A DNA stretch of 64,000 nucleotides, taken from Datnioides undecimradiatus (lineage: Eukaryota > Chordata > Actinopteri > Lobotiformes > Datnioididae). The translations under genes and the position numbers were made by a program. Below the pieces are notes generated by a model. That model was not told where the DNA came from. It searched no databases and saw only the letters and a program-made list of their open reading frames with translations. The stretch spans positions 248,001-312,000 of the forward strand of contig WARS01000032.1 of the NCBI GenBank assembly GCA_008933995.1. The letters are read 5' to 3'. This document shows positions 25,911-40,400 of this stretch, in pieces (position 1 is the stretch's first letter; every line of letters starts with the position of its first letter).

Positions 25911-26439
25911 GATAATTTATTTGATTCACCTGATCCAGAACAAGAAGTTAACAAGCAAGTCAGTGAATTCAATCACCCACTGTAGTCCAGCTGGTATTTG
26001 GCAGACAGGTTTAAAAAAATGCGTTTCGTTTGTTACATTGTTACTGAACGCAAAAATCCTTGGCGTTACCTCAGTCCTCCTTCAGCGGTCCACTGGGGCT
26101 GCACGCGCTTCTGAATGGAGCCCGGAAGGGGGTGGAGGTTGGGGGCATAAAGAGGGAAAGTTATACTCACTGCTTCTGCAAGAGTTCATACGCCAGTCTC
26201 AGCTAAGTCTGTCCCTCCCTCAATTAAGCACCCTGAAGCATGTAGTCCAGACTTTTAGAAGAGTACGCGGTTTGACGTGTAATTACTTGAGTCTACACGG
26301 TATTCCGTAGGCATTTTGTAAAACTGTTCAATTGCTTAATTTTGCACTTTGTGTTTTCCGGCTTAGTCTTCATAAAACACAAACCTCACGCGCCTATCAA
26401 TGAGATAAAAGGCCTATAGGGTATTTGGGTTTCTGACCG
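25911..26439. other. Head-to-head intergenic region, VWC gene and ccdc24
   Basis: This interval separates the VWC start codon (25910, - strand) from the probable first exon of ccdc24. It includes 5' UTR of the VWC gene and a locally GC-richer stretch (about 26080-26160) with CpGs that is a plausible promoter. I saw no clear TATA box. Confidence 0.45.
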
Positions 26440-26539
26440 GCTGGTGACAGTTCCGACCGATCTCGCGATATCTCCCCATAGCAACTGGAATGTTTCTTAT
26501 GGATACCACAGCCAGGCTTGATACAAGGAACCAATTAAG
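26440..26539 (+). promoter_or_regulatory. ccdc24: Probable promoter and first non-coding exon of ccdc24
   Basis: The ccdc24 start codon lies in an exon preceded by an acceptor (CCTAG, exon from 27222), so a non-coding exon must lie upstream. The best candidate ends at 26539 in CCAATTAAG|GTGAGTG. Just upstream are TCTCGCGATA (26461-26470), close to the TCTCGCGAGA core-promoter element, and CCCCATAGCAAC (26474-26485), whose right half matches the RGYAAC half-site of RFX X-boxes. The exact transcription start is unknown. Confidence 0.4.
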
Positions 26540-26904
26540 GTGAGTGTTTGTTTCTCTGTAGCAACACAATACATGCAGTTTTCTGATCTTTAGTCGTGCG
26601 TTACTCAATTACTCACTTTATCCCTTCATCGTCAGCGTTTTTAATATGCTCTGTGAACACTTTGCTTCAGTGAAATGTTGACTTTATATTCCACAGGTGG
26701 AAAGGTTGCTAGCTAGCTCACGTTAGCCGTGCTTTTGTATTTACCAGTTTAGGGCACAGTTCATACACAAAGGTAACTTCAAGGTGCTGAGATCCTCTGA
26801 AGATACTTATATATAACTAGCTGTACAACAGTGTGAATATGTCTTACATTAAACTTGTTCTTGCTCTTGTACCTGTAGAAACATGGATGTATTTTTAGCT
26901 ATAC

Positions 26905-27120
26905 TTATAATCTAAGTATCAAAAGTAAAAGTGAGAGGTGCACATACAGCACATTATTGGATTAATTATTACTGCTGCATTTATGTCTAAATTTGCTAGT
27001 TAAATTAAATAAGTAAAGTAAAAAATGTAATTAAGTGAAAGTATGAAGTATTGTGATGTGAAAATATTGAAATAAACATTCAAGTTGTTTAACGTACCCC
27101 AGTAAAGTAAATCCACCTAA
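26905..27120. repeat. Degraded teleost interspersed repeat
   Basis: AAGTAAAAGTGAGAGGTGC, ATTATTGGATTAATTATTAC and AAGTATGAAGTATTGTGATG recall a common fish repeat built from AAGTAAAAGTAC-type phrases. It is heavily diverged, has no coding capacity, and the assignment is from memory. Confidence 0.35.
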
Positions 27121-27233
27121 CTTCATTTCACCCCTGATGAACCATCAGTCTGGTCAACCTCTCCCAGTTATAGTATAAATTGTTATATTTCTGCAATCTC
27201 TTTTCATTTCTGCACTCCTAGATTGCTATTCAT

Positions 27234-30200
27234 ATGCAGTCTCCTGATGAAAACCAGCTCTGGAGCCCCAGCCAATCTCTGTGGAGCCTGATCGTTGAAC
27301 ATGTTCCTGGGTCAGAGCTGCCAAAGATCCGTTCAGCACTGGGCCACTCCCTGGTTGACAAGTACACAGAGGCGCACTCTCAGGTAAGACAGTTGTTATG
27401 ACTGCAAAACTTCTTATTATTCCTGCTGTCAAAATATTGCTGCATCCTGCTGCTGCTTCTTATTCTCTCTTCAGATTCAGTCAGTTTCATCAGACATATT
27501 TTAACATTTTCTTTTTTATTCACTCGAAGAATGCAGACACTGGGTCTGTTTCTGTTAGAATAACATCACACTAAATACAAGAATTTCCTTCTGAGCTTGG
27601 GTTAAGGGTGAATCAAAAATTTGCTTAGGTAAGCACTGCTGCCCAAACAATTTACGAACTGTGGTGTTAGGTTGGGTATGTAGGTTAGTTTGGCAACACA
27701 CACTCATTAATTACAATTCCCAGACTCCCTAATAAAAGTAAGATGTGGGTTAACCGACGCGGTACAAGACTGAAGTCCAAATGCGAGCCAGACAGACATC
27801 AATATTTACTCAAGGCCAGCTAAACTCTTGGCCCCAAAGCCCCATGTATGAAAAGCAGTCGCAAAAAGGAACTCACCCAAGAAAGGCTTGCAGGATTGAT
27901 GAGAAAAATCCACAACTGTGATGGAGAGTTAAATTTAACTCTGATCACACTAAAAGGGGGGGACTTCAGTAATTGCTGTATGTTACATAGTTTGAGATGG
28001 TACAGTACTGTGTCGAAATAAATACTGTCCTGCAACTCTGGATTATTTTTTTCTCTGCATTTGTTTTCTCAATTAATTCTTTCATCTTTAAAATGTCTCT
28101 AAAATCACTTAAAGATATTCAAAATATTAAAAAAAACAGAAAAGCGAGGGAAAATAATATTTAAAAAAGCCAAATAGCTATAAATTAATGTTTTGTTGAT
28201 TTAGTGATTAATCAATTAACTGTTTCAGTGAAACTTCACTATCACAGTGCTTTGAAAGTGGCTCAGTGTTTGACCTTAAAGCTAAATGTGAAGAAATGCT
28301 GCCTCTTCTACCGAGGGAACATTCCTTTCAAGCTGAATTACATAAGAGAGGTCATGCCATGTGCACTTAAGACCAAGTCTGTCGCTGTAGATTTCACACG
28401 GACACGAAGCAATCCTCTTATTAGCACTTTCTGTAGGAGCTAATAATCTCTGCATTTACTGTTTTCTTTCTCATATCATACAATTTTCTTTGCTTTTCTC
28501 TACTTGCACCTTCTGCCGTCATCCTTTCTCTTCTCTTTTTCTTCAGTGGTGTTCAGTATTGAAATCTCTCCATCTGTTGATGTTATCAGCCTGCTGGCCA
28601 GCAGGCCAGTCGCTGTTTGCAGAAAACCACATGTACATAGTCTGTCTCAGCTCTCACGCCGTGCCATGTCGATCACACATTGTTGTTGTGTTATTGTGCA
28701 AAAATCCCATATGACAACTATGAAACACTTTTTCCATGCGAGCATGCATGCACACAGCCATGCACGCACCCTCATACACTCTGACACATTCAATTAACTA
28801 TTAAATAGTCAAATTAAATGTATTTTAAAAATGGATTTAAAGCACTATTCAGGAGCATCAAATCAGAATGATGCAGAGTAATCCAGTTCATACACAAACA
28901 CACACAACCTACACACACATATATACTGTACACAAAAAGAGACCCAGTAAGCTTAGTGAGTCAGGGGGTCGGTATAACAGGGTTAAAGAGGCTAATCTGC
29001 AACTGTTGATAAGACCGTTAGCAACACATATTCTTTGACTCAATTGTGTGTGTGCATCAGCGTGGAGAAAATAGATGTGTGCGGGTGTGCATATGTGTAC
29101 CGTGTGTGTGACTTTGAGTATAGCTCTGATGTTTTTTCACCTACACTTCGGTGTATGCAGTAGCTTGGGTGTAAAGCCCTCAGACGGAAAGAAAGACTTA
29201 GGCTGAGAGCTTTAAGAAATTTCCAGAGGAAAAAAAAAAACAAAGCAAAGCACAGAGCACCTTATTCAACTCCCAGACTTGTGCATGCAGTTTTCTTTCA
29301 GTTATTACTTTTACTGCTGGGTGGATCACTTCCTTTTCTCTCTTCTTTTCTCTGCCCATGTCTGCTTATCTCTGTGTCTTTCTCTTTCTGTTTTTTCTCT
29401 CGTCTGTCCCTGTCTGTTTCTCTTGCAGCCATGTAATAAATTCCATCCCTCACTGAGCCACTGTGAAAAGTAATAGTTGATCTGCAGGCGACTCCTTCAT
29501 TCCTCAATACTGCCATTTCTCCCTCCATCAAGGTCTCCATTGTCTCCGGCGGTTAGATCAGAGGGAACATTAGCCTCTCTTTTCAAGTCTCTCTACAAGG
29601 CCAATCTCTCTGTGCCTCCCTCTACACTCTCACTCTGAATGAAAATGAGCCCTTTAAGTTAAATGTGTTCTAAAACCAGATTTAAATTATTCAACATAAT
29701 GGCTCCTAGTAGGGTTTTTTTTTAACTGACAGGTTTCAACAGTGCTCCCTTAAAATAGCTCCTGGATGAGATCAACAGTCTCACAACAGAGGGAGGAGGA
29801 AAAAGATCCAGGAATGACTTGTTAGTGAGTGAGCCGTGAATCCTGTAACATAAACACCTCAACACCCAAACACAGACAGAGGAAGCCAGTGTGAGTTAAA
29901 GGGCTGTGTGTATGTATGTGAATGTAGAACATACTTTGTGAATGCTGGTATGTGAGTGGACACGCACACGCATTGACACACATGCGAAGACCAGAAGCGG
30001 TGTGTTTAGTGTCCCCCAGTGTATTCGTTTGAAGTGAAGTTTTTGACTGCAACATGACAGAAATGATTGGCAGGCAACAGGTGTGGGAGGTGTTAATGGT
30101 ATCCAGACGTCACTGAGACACACATGCACACAAGCATTCACACCCACACATTTTTCACATCTTCTCTTTTTTTAACACACATTATGGTCAAATTCTAAAG

Positions 30201-33200
30201 GTTTTTTTCAGCTGCTGGGTGTAAAAGTAAAATTATGGGCCTGGGTGCACAGCCCTTTATACAGGAAGTCATGCATAGACCGACCTTTTCTCCATTTTAT
30301 TTTACAAATACTTCATCTGCAGTGATAACCCAGCTACATGAAAACCCTGTCTGAGAGACGTTCTGTAAGTTAGGCTCCCTTTTTTTCTTATTAACAGATT
30401 TTCAGATTTTATGTCATGTTCAAAAGTTGTCGTCCTTACTGTAACAACAAGACAATGGTCAATGTTTACAGCCGTTTGCAATGTCTTCTTGTGCCAAGGA
30501 CGGCCTTGAAAATGATTTTGCTAAAATAAAGTGAAGGAAAAAATTGAGATACAGAAGCAACACAGTCCCTTTAGAGAAAGTTTTAATGGACACATTAATT
30601 CAGACTTTCCTTTTCTGTTTAGAAATATAGAGGCAGCAAAACCTCTACATGGGGTTCAACTTATGCCACATCAAGGATGAATCCTCCACCTACCTGCACT
30701 GCTGAGTGTACACTCACAGTATAATTGCTTTTTCACAGATTATAGTCATATTTTGGACTTGCTGAGACTGGACCAAAACAATATAGTCCTCCAACACCTC
30801 CCTGTCCAGCTATCATCCTCAGTCAGGGAGGCTGTCAGGAGAAGTCACTGAATGACGGATGTCTGGGTCACTGCTTGCAGCATATTGCAAGTGGACCATC
30901 CACTCTCCTTTAAGAGGATGGTTCTCAAAATCATACTGTGATCTGAGAATATTTTTATTCACCACTTCCCTCACTTCAGCTGCGAATGTGTCACTTGAAC
31001 TGACAGAAAAAGTCTATACTTGTCCCGCTACTATGAGGCGCTATGTGTGTATAACTCCCTGTTGTCTTTACCAACTGTAATAATGATGTTTGCAGGCAGA
31101 GATGTGTCACAAGATGCGGCAGGAGGCTCAGCAAGGAAACAATATCAGCAGAGCGGGGACACTGCTCCGACGTCAGCAGGGCTCCCCTCTGGCTGATCCC
31201 CCTGTAGTCAAAGAACTGGTGAGAGCCGAGGTCAAGATGTTGCTGCAGACTCTCAGAGAGAGAGCCAGCAGGGGGGGGAGGTAGGTGTAAGATCTCACAC
31301 CCATGAATCCACTTTCTACATCTTTACATTATTAGTGAATTTTTGAAAGGTAATGCTTGTGCTTTCCCTCAAAACATTTTGAGTTGTAACATATTCATAC
31401 TTTTACATCATGAGGGGACCATTAAAGAGTCTCGGAGGATAACTGTATGATAAAACCATAATACTAATAGTAATTTCTATAAATGCCAGAAGAATTAACA
31501 CAACTTATATTGTTTTATTATTTACGGTGAATTGGGAATGTATGAACAGTGAAAATAAAAAAATCGCTGAAATCAAATATTATCTCAATACTCATAATAC
31601 ATACAAAAAAGCAATATAGTCCCTCAAAGAAATTCACATTGAATAGAGGTTTACAAACACTATATTAAAAGCACACTTAACTGTAATGTATTACGTGTGC
31701 AGCTTGTAGCTTGCAGAGTGTGGGATTAAACTGCATACCAGTGTAAAAAAATCTGTTTTGTTACTCAAATAAATATCAGTATCTTAGATGAACACCAACC
31801 AGCTTAAGTTTACTCTGTCTATCCCAAGTTTTACCCAACCGCAGATTTCATTTCTTAAAAATATGTAATATTGTCACACACAGTTTGTCAGTCAACTCTC
31901 AGTCAATAGCCGAACTTAATGAAATTACATTTTTGAACAAAGTCCCCAGGAAATGAACTTTTTCAACATGCTGTTTGAATTAAAATTCAGATTAAATGTT
32001 TGACGGCTGCAGGCTTGAGAAGGCAGTTTAGTTCTAGATGAATAAACATTCGACATTTACATGATTAATCTCTTTAATATTCAATAAATGCACATCCTCT
32101 CTTGTTTTAATTTGTTAGTTTTTTCTATCAAGAGATTTTTTTTTTTCATGGTCAGTGGTCTGAACCAAGCAACACACACAGATGGCGTGGACAAGTAGGT
32201 TAAGACCCTGCTCCTCCTTTCCCTGCGCCGTCCCCTAACAAAGAGTGCCATAAAATGCTATATTGTGTTCCCTCGTCAGTTACAAATGGGATGGAAAGCA
32301 GATGAACAAAGGTTTTTGGCGAAGGGATGTTGCAAATTGGTTTGGGAATGTGGAACAATAGGACAATTATAGGAGGGGGACTTCCATGCATTCCACACTA
32401 AATGCCAACAAAACTAGCCTAGACGTTTAAGGCCCAGTCACTATTAGCTTTATGAGAATAAAGATGTGTTTCATGTTTTAATACACATCTTAAATTTCTT
32501 AAAGAGTTTGTGTACAAAAATGCATAAATTACTCACTGTATTTTCTGATGTGTTCACAGGAAGAATGTAATCAACTGTAATGAACGTAATGAACTCTGTA
32601 ACTGTTTTTATGATGCGCAGTCTTGAGGGAGTTATAAGCTCCTCATGAAGTGGTAATACTTTCTAATTGCTGTTTGGTTTTTAATTTCCACAGCTAATCG
32701 TGCAACTCAGGTCAGAGATGAGCTCGTAGCAGTTGGCATTTTAATGACATGTATTAAAAGACTCGGAAGAATGTCATAAAAACTGTTGGCTGAATAATAT
32801 CGGTTAGTAACACTGCCCTACATCCTTACATTATGTTCCATAAATTAGGCTGTTAAAGTGTAATGTGTCTGTGAAGATGTACAAGTTTGTGTAAATGTGC
32901 GAGAGTCCAATTACGTATGAGCTGGTCACTATCCCAGCAACTAGCATGCTGCTGCCAGGAATGTTGCCCCACTTCACCTCGCAGGTTTTGCTGAGGCCTT
33001 TCAGTAAAAGCATAATATAAAGTGCATTGTTCTCTGTTTTTGCGACAAACCATTTATTGCCTGTCAGTTTGTCAAAGTCCTCTTTATTGTGATATTCTTT
33101 GTTTTGCTTCAGTTTAAGTTGCTTTGTTAAACTTTAAGCTGCAGGCAACTCCTTAGTTTGAGTACGCTTACTTTGCATTTGATATTATCCTCTGTCCTCT

Positions 33201-34668
33201 GTTTGGAACCACTGGTCCATTGCCATGTTGAACTATTATGTAGTATCCACATTTACTTTTACCAAAGTTCCAAATGTATTACATTTGGCAAGTGCAACTG
33301 TAAAGGCTAAATGCTAACATCAGCATGCTAACCAGTGAAAAATAGCAGCATGCAAATGTTTAGCTGGTATCATTTTTACCACATGTACTGTCTTGGTTTA
33401 GTGTGTTAGCATGCTAACACTCACTAATTCACACTAACGTTTGAGGCCATAGGAACAATCATTAGTTTTTTTTAGGTGGTGCTGTTCACCAAAGTCATTA
33501 GAATTCAGCGTGCAGGGATAATGAAACTATCTACAAACCTTTATGAAAATCCACCCACTAGTTGTTAGTTGAGATATTTCAATTTGGACCAAAGTGGTGG
33601 TCTTACCAATGTTGCCGTCCCTAGAGCCACAGTGCTGATATGACTACAAGTACTAATCGGTTGCAGTATTTTTATGCGTGATTTTATCTTAATTAAAAAT
33701 GTGAGACATCTTTTAGTGTCTGCTCCTGACACTGATCTAAGATAGTTCATGCATCAAAACAAATATAAAAAGTATAAGTGACATTGGTGCTTGGTATAAC
33801 AGCTCAGTAGGCAGGGACTTATTTTGAAGTAATCCTGCAGGGGTTTCTTTTAAGTCAGGATTGAACACATGGCCTGATGTTTAAGCTGACAGTCCAATAT
33901 CTAAAAGGCCACAGGTCTGATGCCCACAACAGTACTGTGTCTTATTAAAGTGTCACTGAGCAAGACACGAACTGAAGCCTCACTTGCTCGCACATCACAA
34001 GTCACTCTTGTAAAGTGCTTCAGCGACGATGTAAATGGATTAGAAAAAGTTCCATTCAGAGGGAGAATTATATCTCATTGTTACTGGCTGTGTAGGAGCA
34101 TTACCAAAAAAGTATTTGTGCCGCACACACTGTGCCAACACAAATCGCTTTTCCTCTTTGAAGTTGGCTTCGGTATGCTTGTTGACCTTGATGCATGGGG
34201 CTGTGTGTGTGTGTGTGTGTGTGTTTCAGGCCTTTGATCGTTCAATTAGGCTAAGTCCCAAGCCTTTATCAAATGAATGGCTTTCATGAGTAAACTGTGT
34301 ACACTTGCCTGTAATAACACTTCCTCTTAATAATGCTACACAACCCACTGTTTGTCAGTTTCCTGCAATTTAATATGCCTTGTTGGCATAGAAATTAAGA
34401 AAATATTGCCTAAGCATCAAGATATGGACCCGCATCTTTCTGTACTCTTTTCCTGTATTTGCAACACATTCTTCACTAACTGGTTTACCGAAAGCCACAT
34501 TAACAAGAGAGGGCTAAAAATAGCTCCCAAGCCAATACCAGATTTTTCCTGTGATTTGAACCATTTGTTGGAGGGTGTGTGTGGGTGGGTGTGTACCTTT
34601 TAAAAGTCAACTGATTTATCTTATTGGCCTCCTCCTGTGTGGTCCTGATACCCTACTCATCCACCCAG

Positions 34669-34702
<34 letters not shown>

Positions 34703-37379
34703 CCATTTCATTGTCTGAGTGGTGCGGAAACATGCATTTTCCCTCATGCAGCAACTAAGATTAAGCAGAACTGTCCAGGCTGTCAGCCCGCCTACAGCTG
34801 CCCACTCCATCTGCTTGTTTCTTTTTCTCCCAAGGATCATTCAGAAAATAAAATGTTGGTTCTGCTTATCTTTCCTTCCCCAAGATCTGTTTCTTTTCCT
34901 TTTTTAGTACATTTTTTTAGATACTGTAAAATGAGCCCAACTCTGAAAGTAGAGTTTTAGTGATTTCACATTTTATAAAGCTAAAGAAGAACCAACATCA
35001 TCCTGGGTAAAGCAAGAATGTAACTTGTTATATTTCATTATCTTCAATAAATGCATCTTGTGCAAACCATTAATTAATCAAAATGTAGATGTTAAGTATT
35101 TTTTATACAAGTTGTATGATATCCATCCAACTATTTGTTACGTAAAATTATAGTGATATAGTATAAAGGTGACCAGAGCAGAGAGTGACGTTACACTCTC
35201 TTACACTGTATGTGTTAGTAACCTCTCTGATCTTTGTTTGTAAAGCATGAATGCATATATGTTAGTGCATGTGAGTCTGTTTTTTTGTATTACCCAGCTG
35301 GGCCACAAATCTTCTCATATTACAACCAAACAGTACTCTGAAGTGTGTCAGTAGAAACATTTGAGGTGAAAAATAGGCAATGCAGTGATAGGATCTTGAT
35401 TCATATTTGATGAGTACTGCCTGGTTCGACAGTTTCATCCAACTTTTGTGAGCTTCAGGTGCTGCACCCCCCCACACTTTATTGAGTGAACAGCACACAC
35501 ATTTGTTTTGGTCTGAGATGCTGGTGCTTTACAGCCATATGCAGCGAGACTGAAAGTTGAATATTGCACCTTTTTTAAATGTTTCACAGGTGAAAGCAAT
35601 TGGAAATTATTGTACACAAAAATAGCAAGTATAAAAGGCAATAAAAACACTTAAAAATAAGAATGTAACATAAAAAAATTAATGGCTATTGAACATGAAA
35701 TCGAATGTTTAAAGATATTAACACTTTCAGCTGCCCTCAGTCTGTTTATACTCTTCAAGCACTGCCAACGACTAATTAATAAAAACAATGAAAGAACTGC
35801 AGATACAGTAAACTGAACCTAGTAAAGTCTTTCTTTGCCTTTGCTGTTGTTGCTATAGAGATGGTGTGGAGCTTGTGCTTCGTTATAAACCTGAGACAGT
35901 GGACTATGCTCTGGGTCACCTTGACAGCTGTTACAGAAACCGTTCCAACACAGAAGATACTAATGATGCAGTCAGGTAAGTAACACTGGTAAAACAGAAT
36001 TTGAATGCTTCACTGGAACGGTACAGTGCTTTTCTTAAAGCGTAAAACTATTTTAATTCTCTTTTGTCTACTTTTTTTTTTTCAAATCACTCTCCTTCAG
36101 ACCAAGCTCTCGCTGTTCAATTCAGTCCAATGCTGAAGACGAGATTGAGGCAATGAGAGACAAGCTGAATGTTACCAACATTGATCAAGTGGTGGACCGA
36201 CTCAGGTGAGTTGTAAAGAGCAGTGTTTCCCTTGATTATTATATTTGGAAGATTTTACCTTTAGCTTTGCTCTTTTCAACACATGATCCAGGTGGTCACT
36301 GCATCCTCTTTGATTTATTTCCTGTTTGTTGCATAATACAGGAAATAATCTTAGATTTTCATCTGCTAGTTAGATTTATAATACTGACCAACAGAAACAT
36401 CATGCAAATCTTTAGGTGTATTTTGTTCTTTGTGTATGACAAATTTGTTGTCAATGACAGAACTTATATTTGCTCTTTAGGTCTGAGCTCCTCTGAGGCC
36501 TCTCTTTTTCCTCAGTTTTTCCCTTAATTTGCCCTCAATCCTTCTCAGTAGCTTCTGTCGCTGCCCTGCCTCCCTCACACTCCATCTCTCCTTTTCCTTC
36601 CTCCGTCCCTCACTTTGAGGCCCACAGGGCAATACAGTCACTGGGGCTACCTTGGAAGAGAGCCTCCTTCTTTCTCTCTCCCTCTCTTCCTCTTTTTCTC
36701 TCCCCCTCTCTCTGCCATTTCCTGACTCGACCAGAACAAAAGGCCCCATTGTTGGAAAATGGATCCCAGAGCAGGCAGAAGTTTCTTTTTCATCTGAAAG
36801 AAGTGAATAAAGTCTACTATGATTATGTAACCAGAGAAGGAGAAAATGTGGAGGGAGAGAGAGGGAGGAAGAAGAAAAATAGGACACTGTATCCTCAGTA
36901 CCCTTATGAAAACTGCAGAGGATAAACTCTGTGCAGACACCAAGTGCACCTATTATGTTGTCACTGCCTCAGTTGTGTGATGAGTTTTCTTTATCAATCT
37001 TCCACAGAGTGCCTTTCCAATATTTTGAAAATAACAAAGAGTTGTCTAGAGTGCTTGGATTTTACCCCTGCATCTATAACATATACGTTTTAATTTTAAC
37101 ATTATAGCTATTTAAAACTGCAAACTTCAAATGCAACTGTTCATATTGAATACAACTACGATACTTAGTATTAAATTTGTGGGTGCATTTTAGTGCGTTT
37201 AAAAAAACAACCCACAGCCACCATTAAAAGCTTTTAACTAAGGTGTTTGGCTGTGTGTGCATGTAGTGACTGTCAAGTGCAAAGTTTCCACTTTGACCTA
37301 GATTCTAGTTCTTGACTCAATAGATTTTTAATGAAAAACAACTGGAGCTCTGATGATAAACAGAGTCTTTTTCTGTCTG

Positions 37380-37437
<58 letters not shown>

Positions 37438-40400
37438 CATCTATCCATCTATCTATCTATCTATCTCTCTGTCTGTCTCTCTAGGTCTCTCCTAACAGAG
37501 GAATGTGAAGCATTAAACAGGCTGGTAAAGCATTCAAAGGTAAGAAGAACAGGATGGAAAGCAGCCAACTAGCAAATGAATCTTTAATCTTATTTGTTTT
37601 TCAGCTGCCACTGCAGTAGTGATCCAAATCACACAATTATTAATGGGAAACCAGGCCAAAACCAAAATATTCAACTGCTGTATCAATGCAGCTGTGAACA
37701 GACTTAAAATCAGAGTCGATACAGTATAACCTTGAAAGTCTGGATAGTCTATTTTTATTATTTTATGTAGTCATTTTACTTACTTAAACCCACCCCAGCC
37801 CCATTTTACCTTTACATTTTCATAAAGTTTCTTAACATATATTAAAAACAGTATTGTCACAATATTATTCAAGTGTTCATTGCAGCTACACCAAAAGTAA
37901 ATATCAGAGCTTACATGCGCATTATTATTTAAACTTTCATTCTAAACTCTGCCTTCTTTTGTCCTTGTGAATTTTACTTGAATATAAAATTTAATTTTTA
38001 GTATTTGAAAAACTGACCAAGGCAATTTGAGTTACAGTTGTCATATGCAGTTTGTACAGTGATTTATTCCTGCATAACTACAATGTTGTTAAATTATGTA
38101 TTCTGCCAAAGGCTGATGATTAAGAAGAGATACTGACTTCCTCAACCAAGGGCACATCATTCCTCGGAATAAAACACCTTTTTTTTTTTTTTTTTAAAAA
38201 AGGAGAAGTTTGAGAAGTTTGTGAAAGAAAAGTTTGAGCTCCCTCAGGTAGACCTGCTAACTCTCTATTGGCACTGAAACATTGCCAAGGTTTCCATATA
38301 CACACACAAATACACACACACAAACACAAACTTGGACGCACACATGGGAAACCTGCAAGGGCTCAGTCTAAGCTTGTTTTTTCCATCTGTCTGGCCAAGG
38401 GCTTTGCAGTGCTGAGTAAGATTGATCTGTTTCCAATCACTCAAATTACTACAAACATACTGTACATACATAGACATTCAGATGCACACATAGAAGCAAA
38501 CATTAACAAAGAAACACACGCACATGCATGCCTACAGTCTGGCTACACTGTCATGCTTGTCTGGCATTATGAGAGAACCTAAGAGGGAGTTAGTTAGAGG
38601 CCAGATGTATGACTTTTCTGCAGACCAGATGTGGAAGTTATCTCTCTGTGGCCTCTGTGTGTCTGCATGCAAAAGTCACATTGCCAGTTTTTCTGGAAAC
38701 AAGACAAGTTGAAAAATGGGAAAACTATACATAGAAAGGAAAAATGATTGACAATGATCTCTTAGTGCAAAATTGAATATGGTGTGTGGCCTAAGAGTGG
38801 CATTGAGCCAACAAGATGTACTTATTAAAACAGTGGTAATGTCAAGAGGATCACATTGCAAAGATAAGCCAAGCATCACATGTATTGTCTGTAGAAAATC
38901 TCATTGGGCTTTCTTGCTGCAGTAGAGGGAGAAGGAAACATAATGAGAGTAAAGTTTCCTGATCCAACAGTGTGTTGTTGCAGTCCTAAAGACCTGCGGG
39001 TGTGAAGCATTATAACTGTGAAGAGACCTTCCTTTCTTTACTGTAAAGACATTTTATGTCTTTCTCAGAAGGCTCCTGCAATAAAGGATAAAATGTGGCA
39101 CTTTCCTTGTAAAGAAATTGTCTCCTCTAGCGAAGCATTATTGTCTTGTGCATGAGCAGGTGGGATGGGCCATGACTCCAGTGGCTCTGTGCTCTTATGA
39201 CACAAGCTTATTGTGCATTTCTTTCATTTGCTGCAGTGATAACTCATCAGTACTTGAAAGGGACGACACTGTATTCAGCCTGTGAGATCTTCAGTGGGAT
39301 TTTTAGGTTGTCGGTTTTTTTTTTATTCAACATAAATCTTTAGACAGTCCTATTATATACAAATAGATTCATTCATCATGACCTCTGTTTGAAGTTTCAT
39401 TTAGCTGCACCTGCTGAGGCATTCATACAGCAATAAACAATAGAGGAGGCTCAAGAGACCAAGTTCAACACGGACCAAGTTTTATCTCTTGTTTCTCTGC
39501 CTCATGCAAAGATGTGAACCAGACAGACGTGCACTGTTTTGAGTTTAATTTTAAACAGTTGAAAACATATCTACAGTGTTCTTTCAGTCAGGCACTAATC
39601 AACCTCTTCAGATTTCCAGTACTTAATTAGCTATGTCTTTCGCAGGTCATGCTGCCTGTGTTGGTAATTGACTGGAAAATGTGTTAAATGTCTTGTAACA
39701 GCATTTGCCACTAAGCTGTACTGTAAATTGTTCTAAGTTGAGATATTATAAGCTCGAGGACAGTCGTGACTTTCTCATCACCAACACGTTTGACACAGCT
39801 GAGATTGCTATTGATTAAATTATATAGTTTTCAGCTATTAAATGGAGCCAAATCAGGTGTTTGGAGGCTTGATACCGTGTGAACAAATTGCCTTTTTAGT
39901 CCGTCGTGTAACGGCCAATCATAAATTGATCCCAAACACAAACGTAATGACCCTTTTTTCTCTTAGCAGGAGGGAGGTTCATGTAATGATTCAGTCCAGC
40001 AGTAGTCAAAGAGTAACTGCCACATACATACAGCGTACAGACTCAGTCGTCCAAAGTATGTGTTCAATGCAAAGTCAGTCGATGGAGAGAATTGTGCTGT
40101 GGAAACTATGCAGAAATTCTTTCTCAAATATCCTCTAAAGTATAGGCTGCACTGTTACCGCAGCTTTACATTTTAATTCGCTGCAACTATTAATAACTAG
40201 ATATTTTGGACACTGCATGTTGGCCTCACCCCCCCCAAGTTAAGGCTATTTCTTCTTTCAGCAATGATGTCCTTGCTTTTGGTTTTCTTGTTTAATTCCA
40301 AGGTTGTGGTTGTGTATCTATGAATTCTGGATGCGTGTTCTAGAACTGAATGTGATGCTGAATGTTCCCCATTCACTGTTCCGTTTAGAGTCACAGCAGG

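Larger units (their letters stand above)
31281..35858 (+). other. ccdc24: ccdc24 second intron
   Basis: Bounded by GGGGAG|GTAGGT and TTGCTATAG|AGATGG. It holds a GCTAACATGC-family repeat (33305-33631), a degraded tRNA-derived SINE (33781-34055), and GT/CA microsatellites at 34202-34224 and 34670-34701. Confidence 0.75.

Noticed and set aside
25524-26310. Long + strand frames opposite the VWC first exon
   Set aside because: Shadows of the real - strand exon, whose Cys pattern and splice sites are convincing.
28204-28443. 79-codon frame resembling protein
   Set aside because: No splice sites that would join it in phase to ccdc24, and no recognised family; treated as chance.
36477-36949. - strand Arg/Glu-rich frames
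   Set aside because: Complement of a pyrimidine-rich intron stretch (TCTCCCTC type); no splice sites or family.
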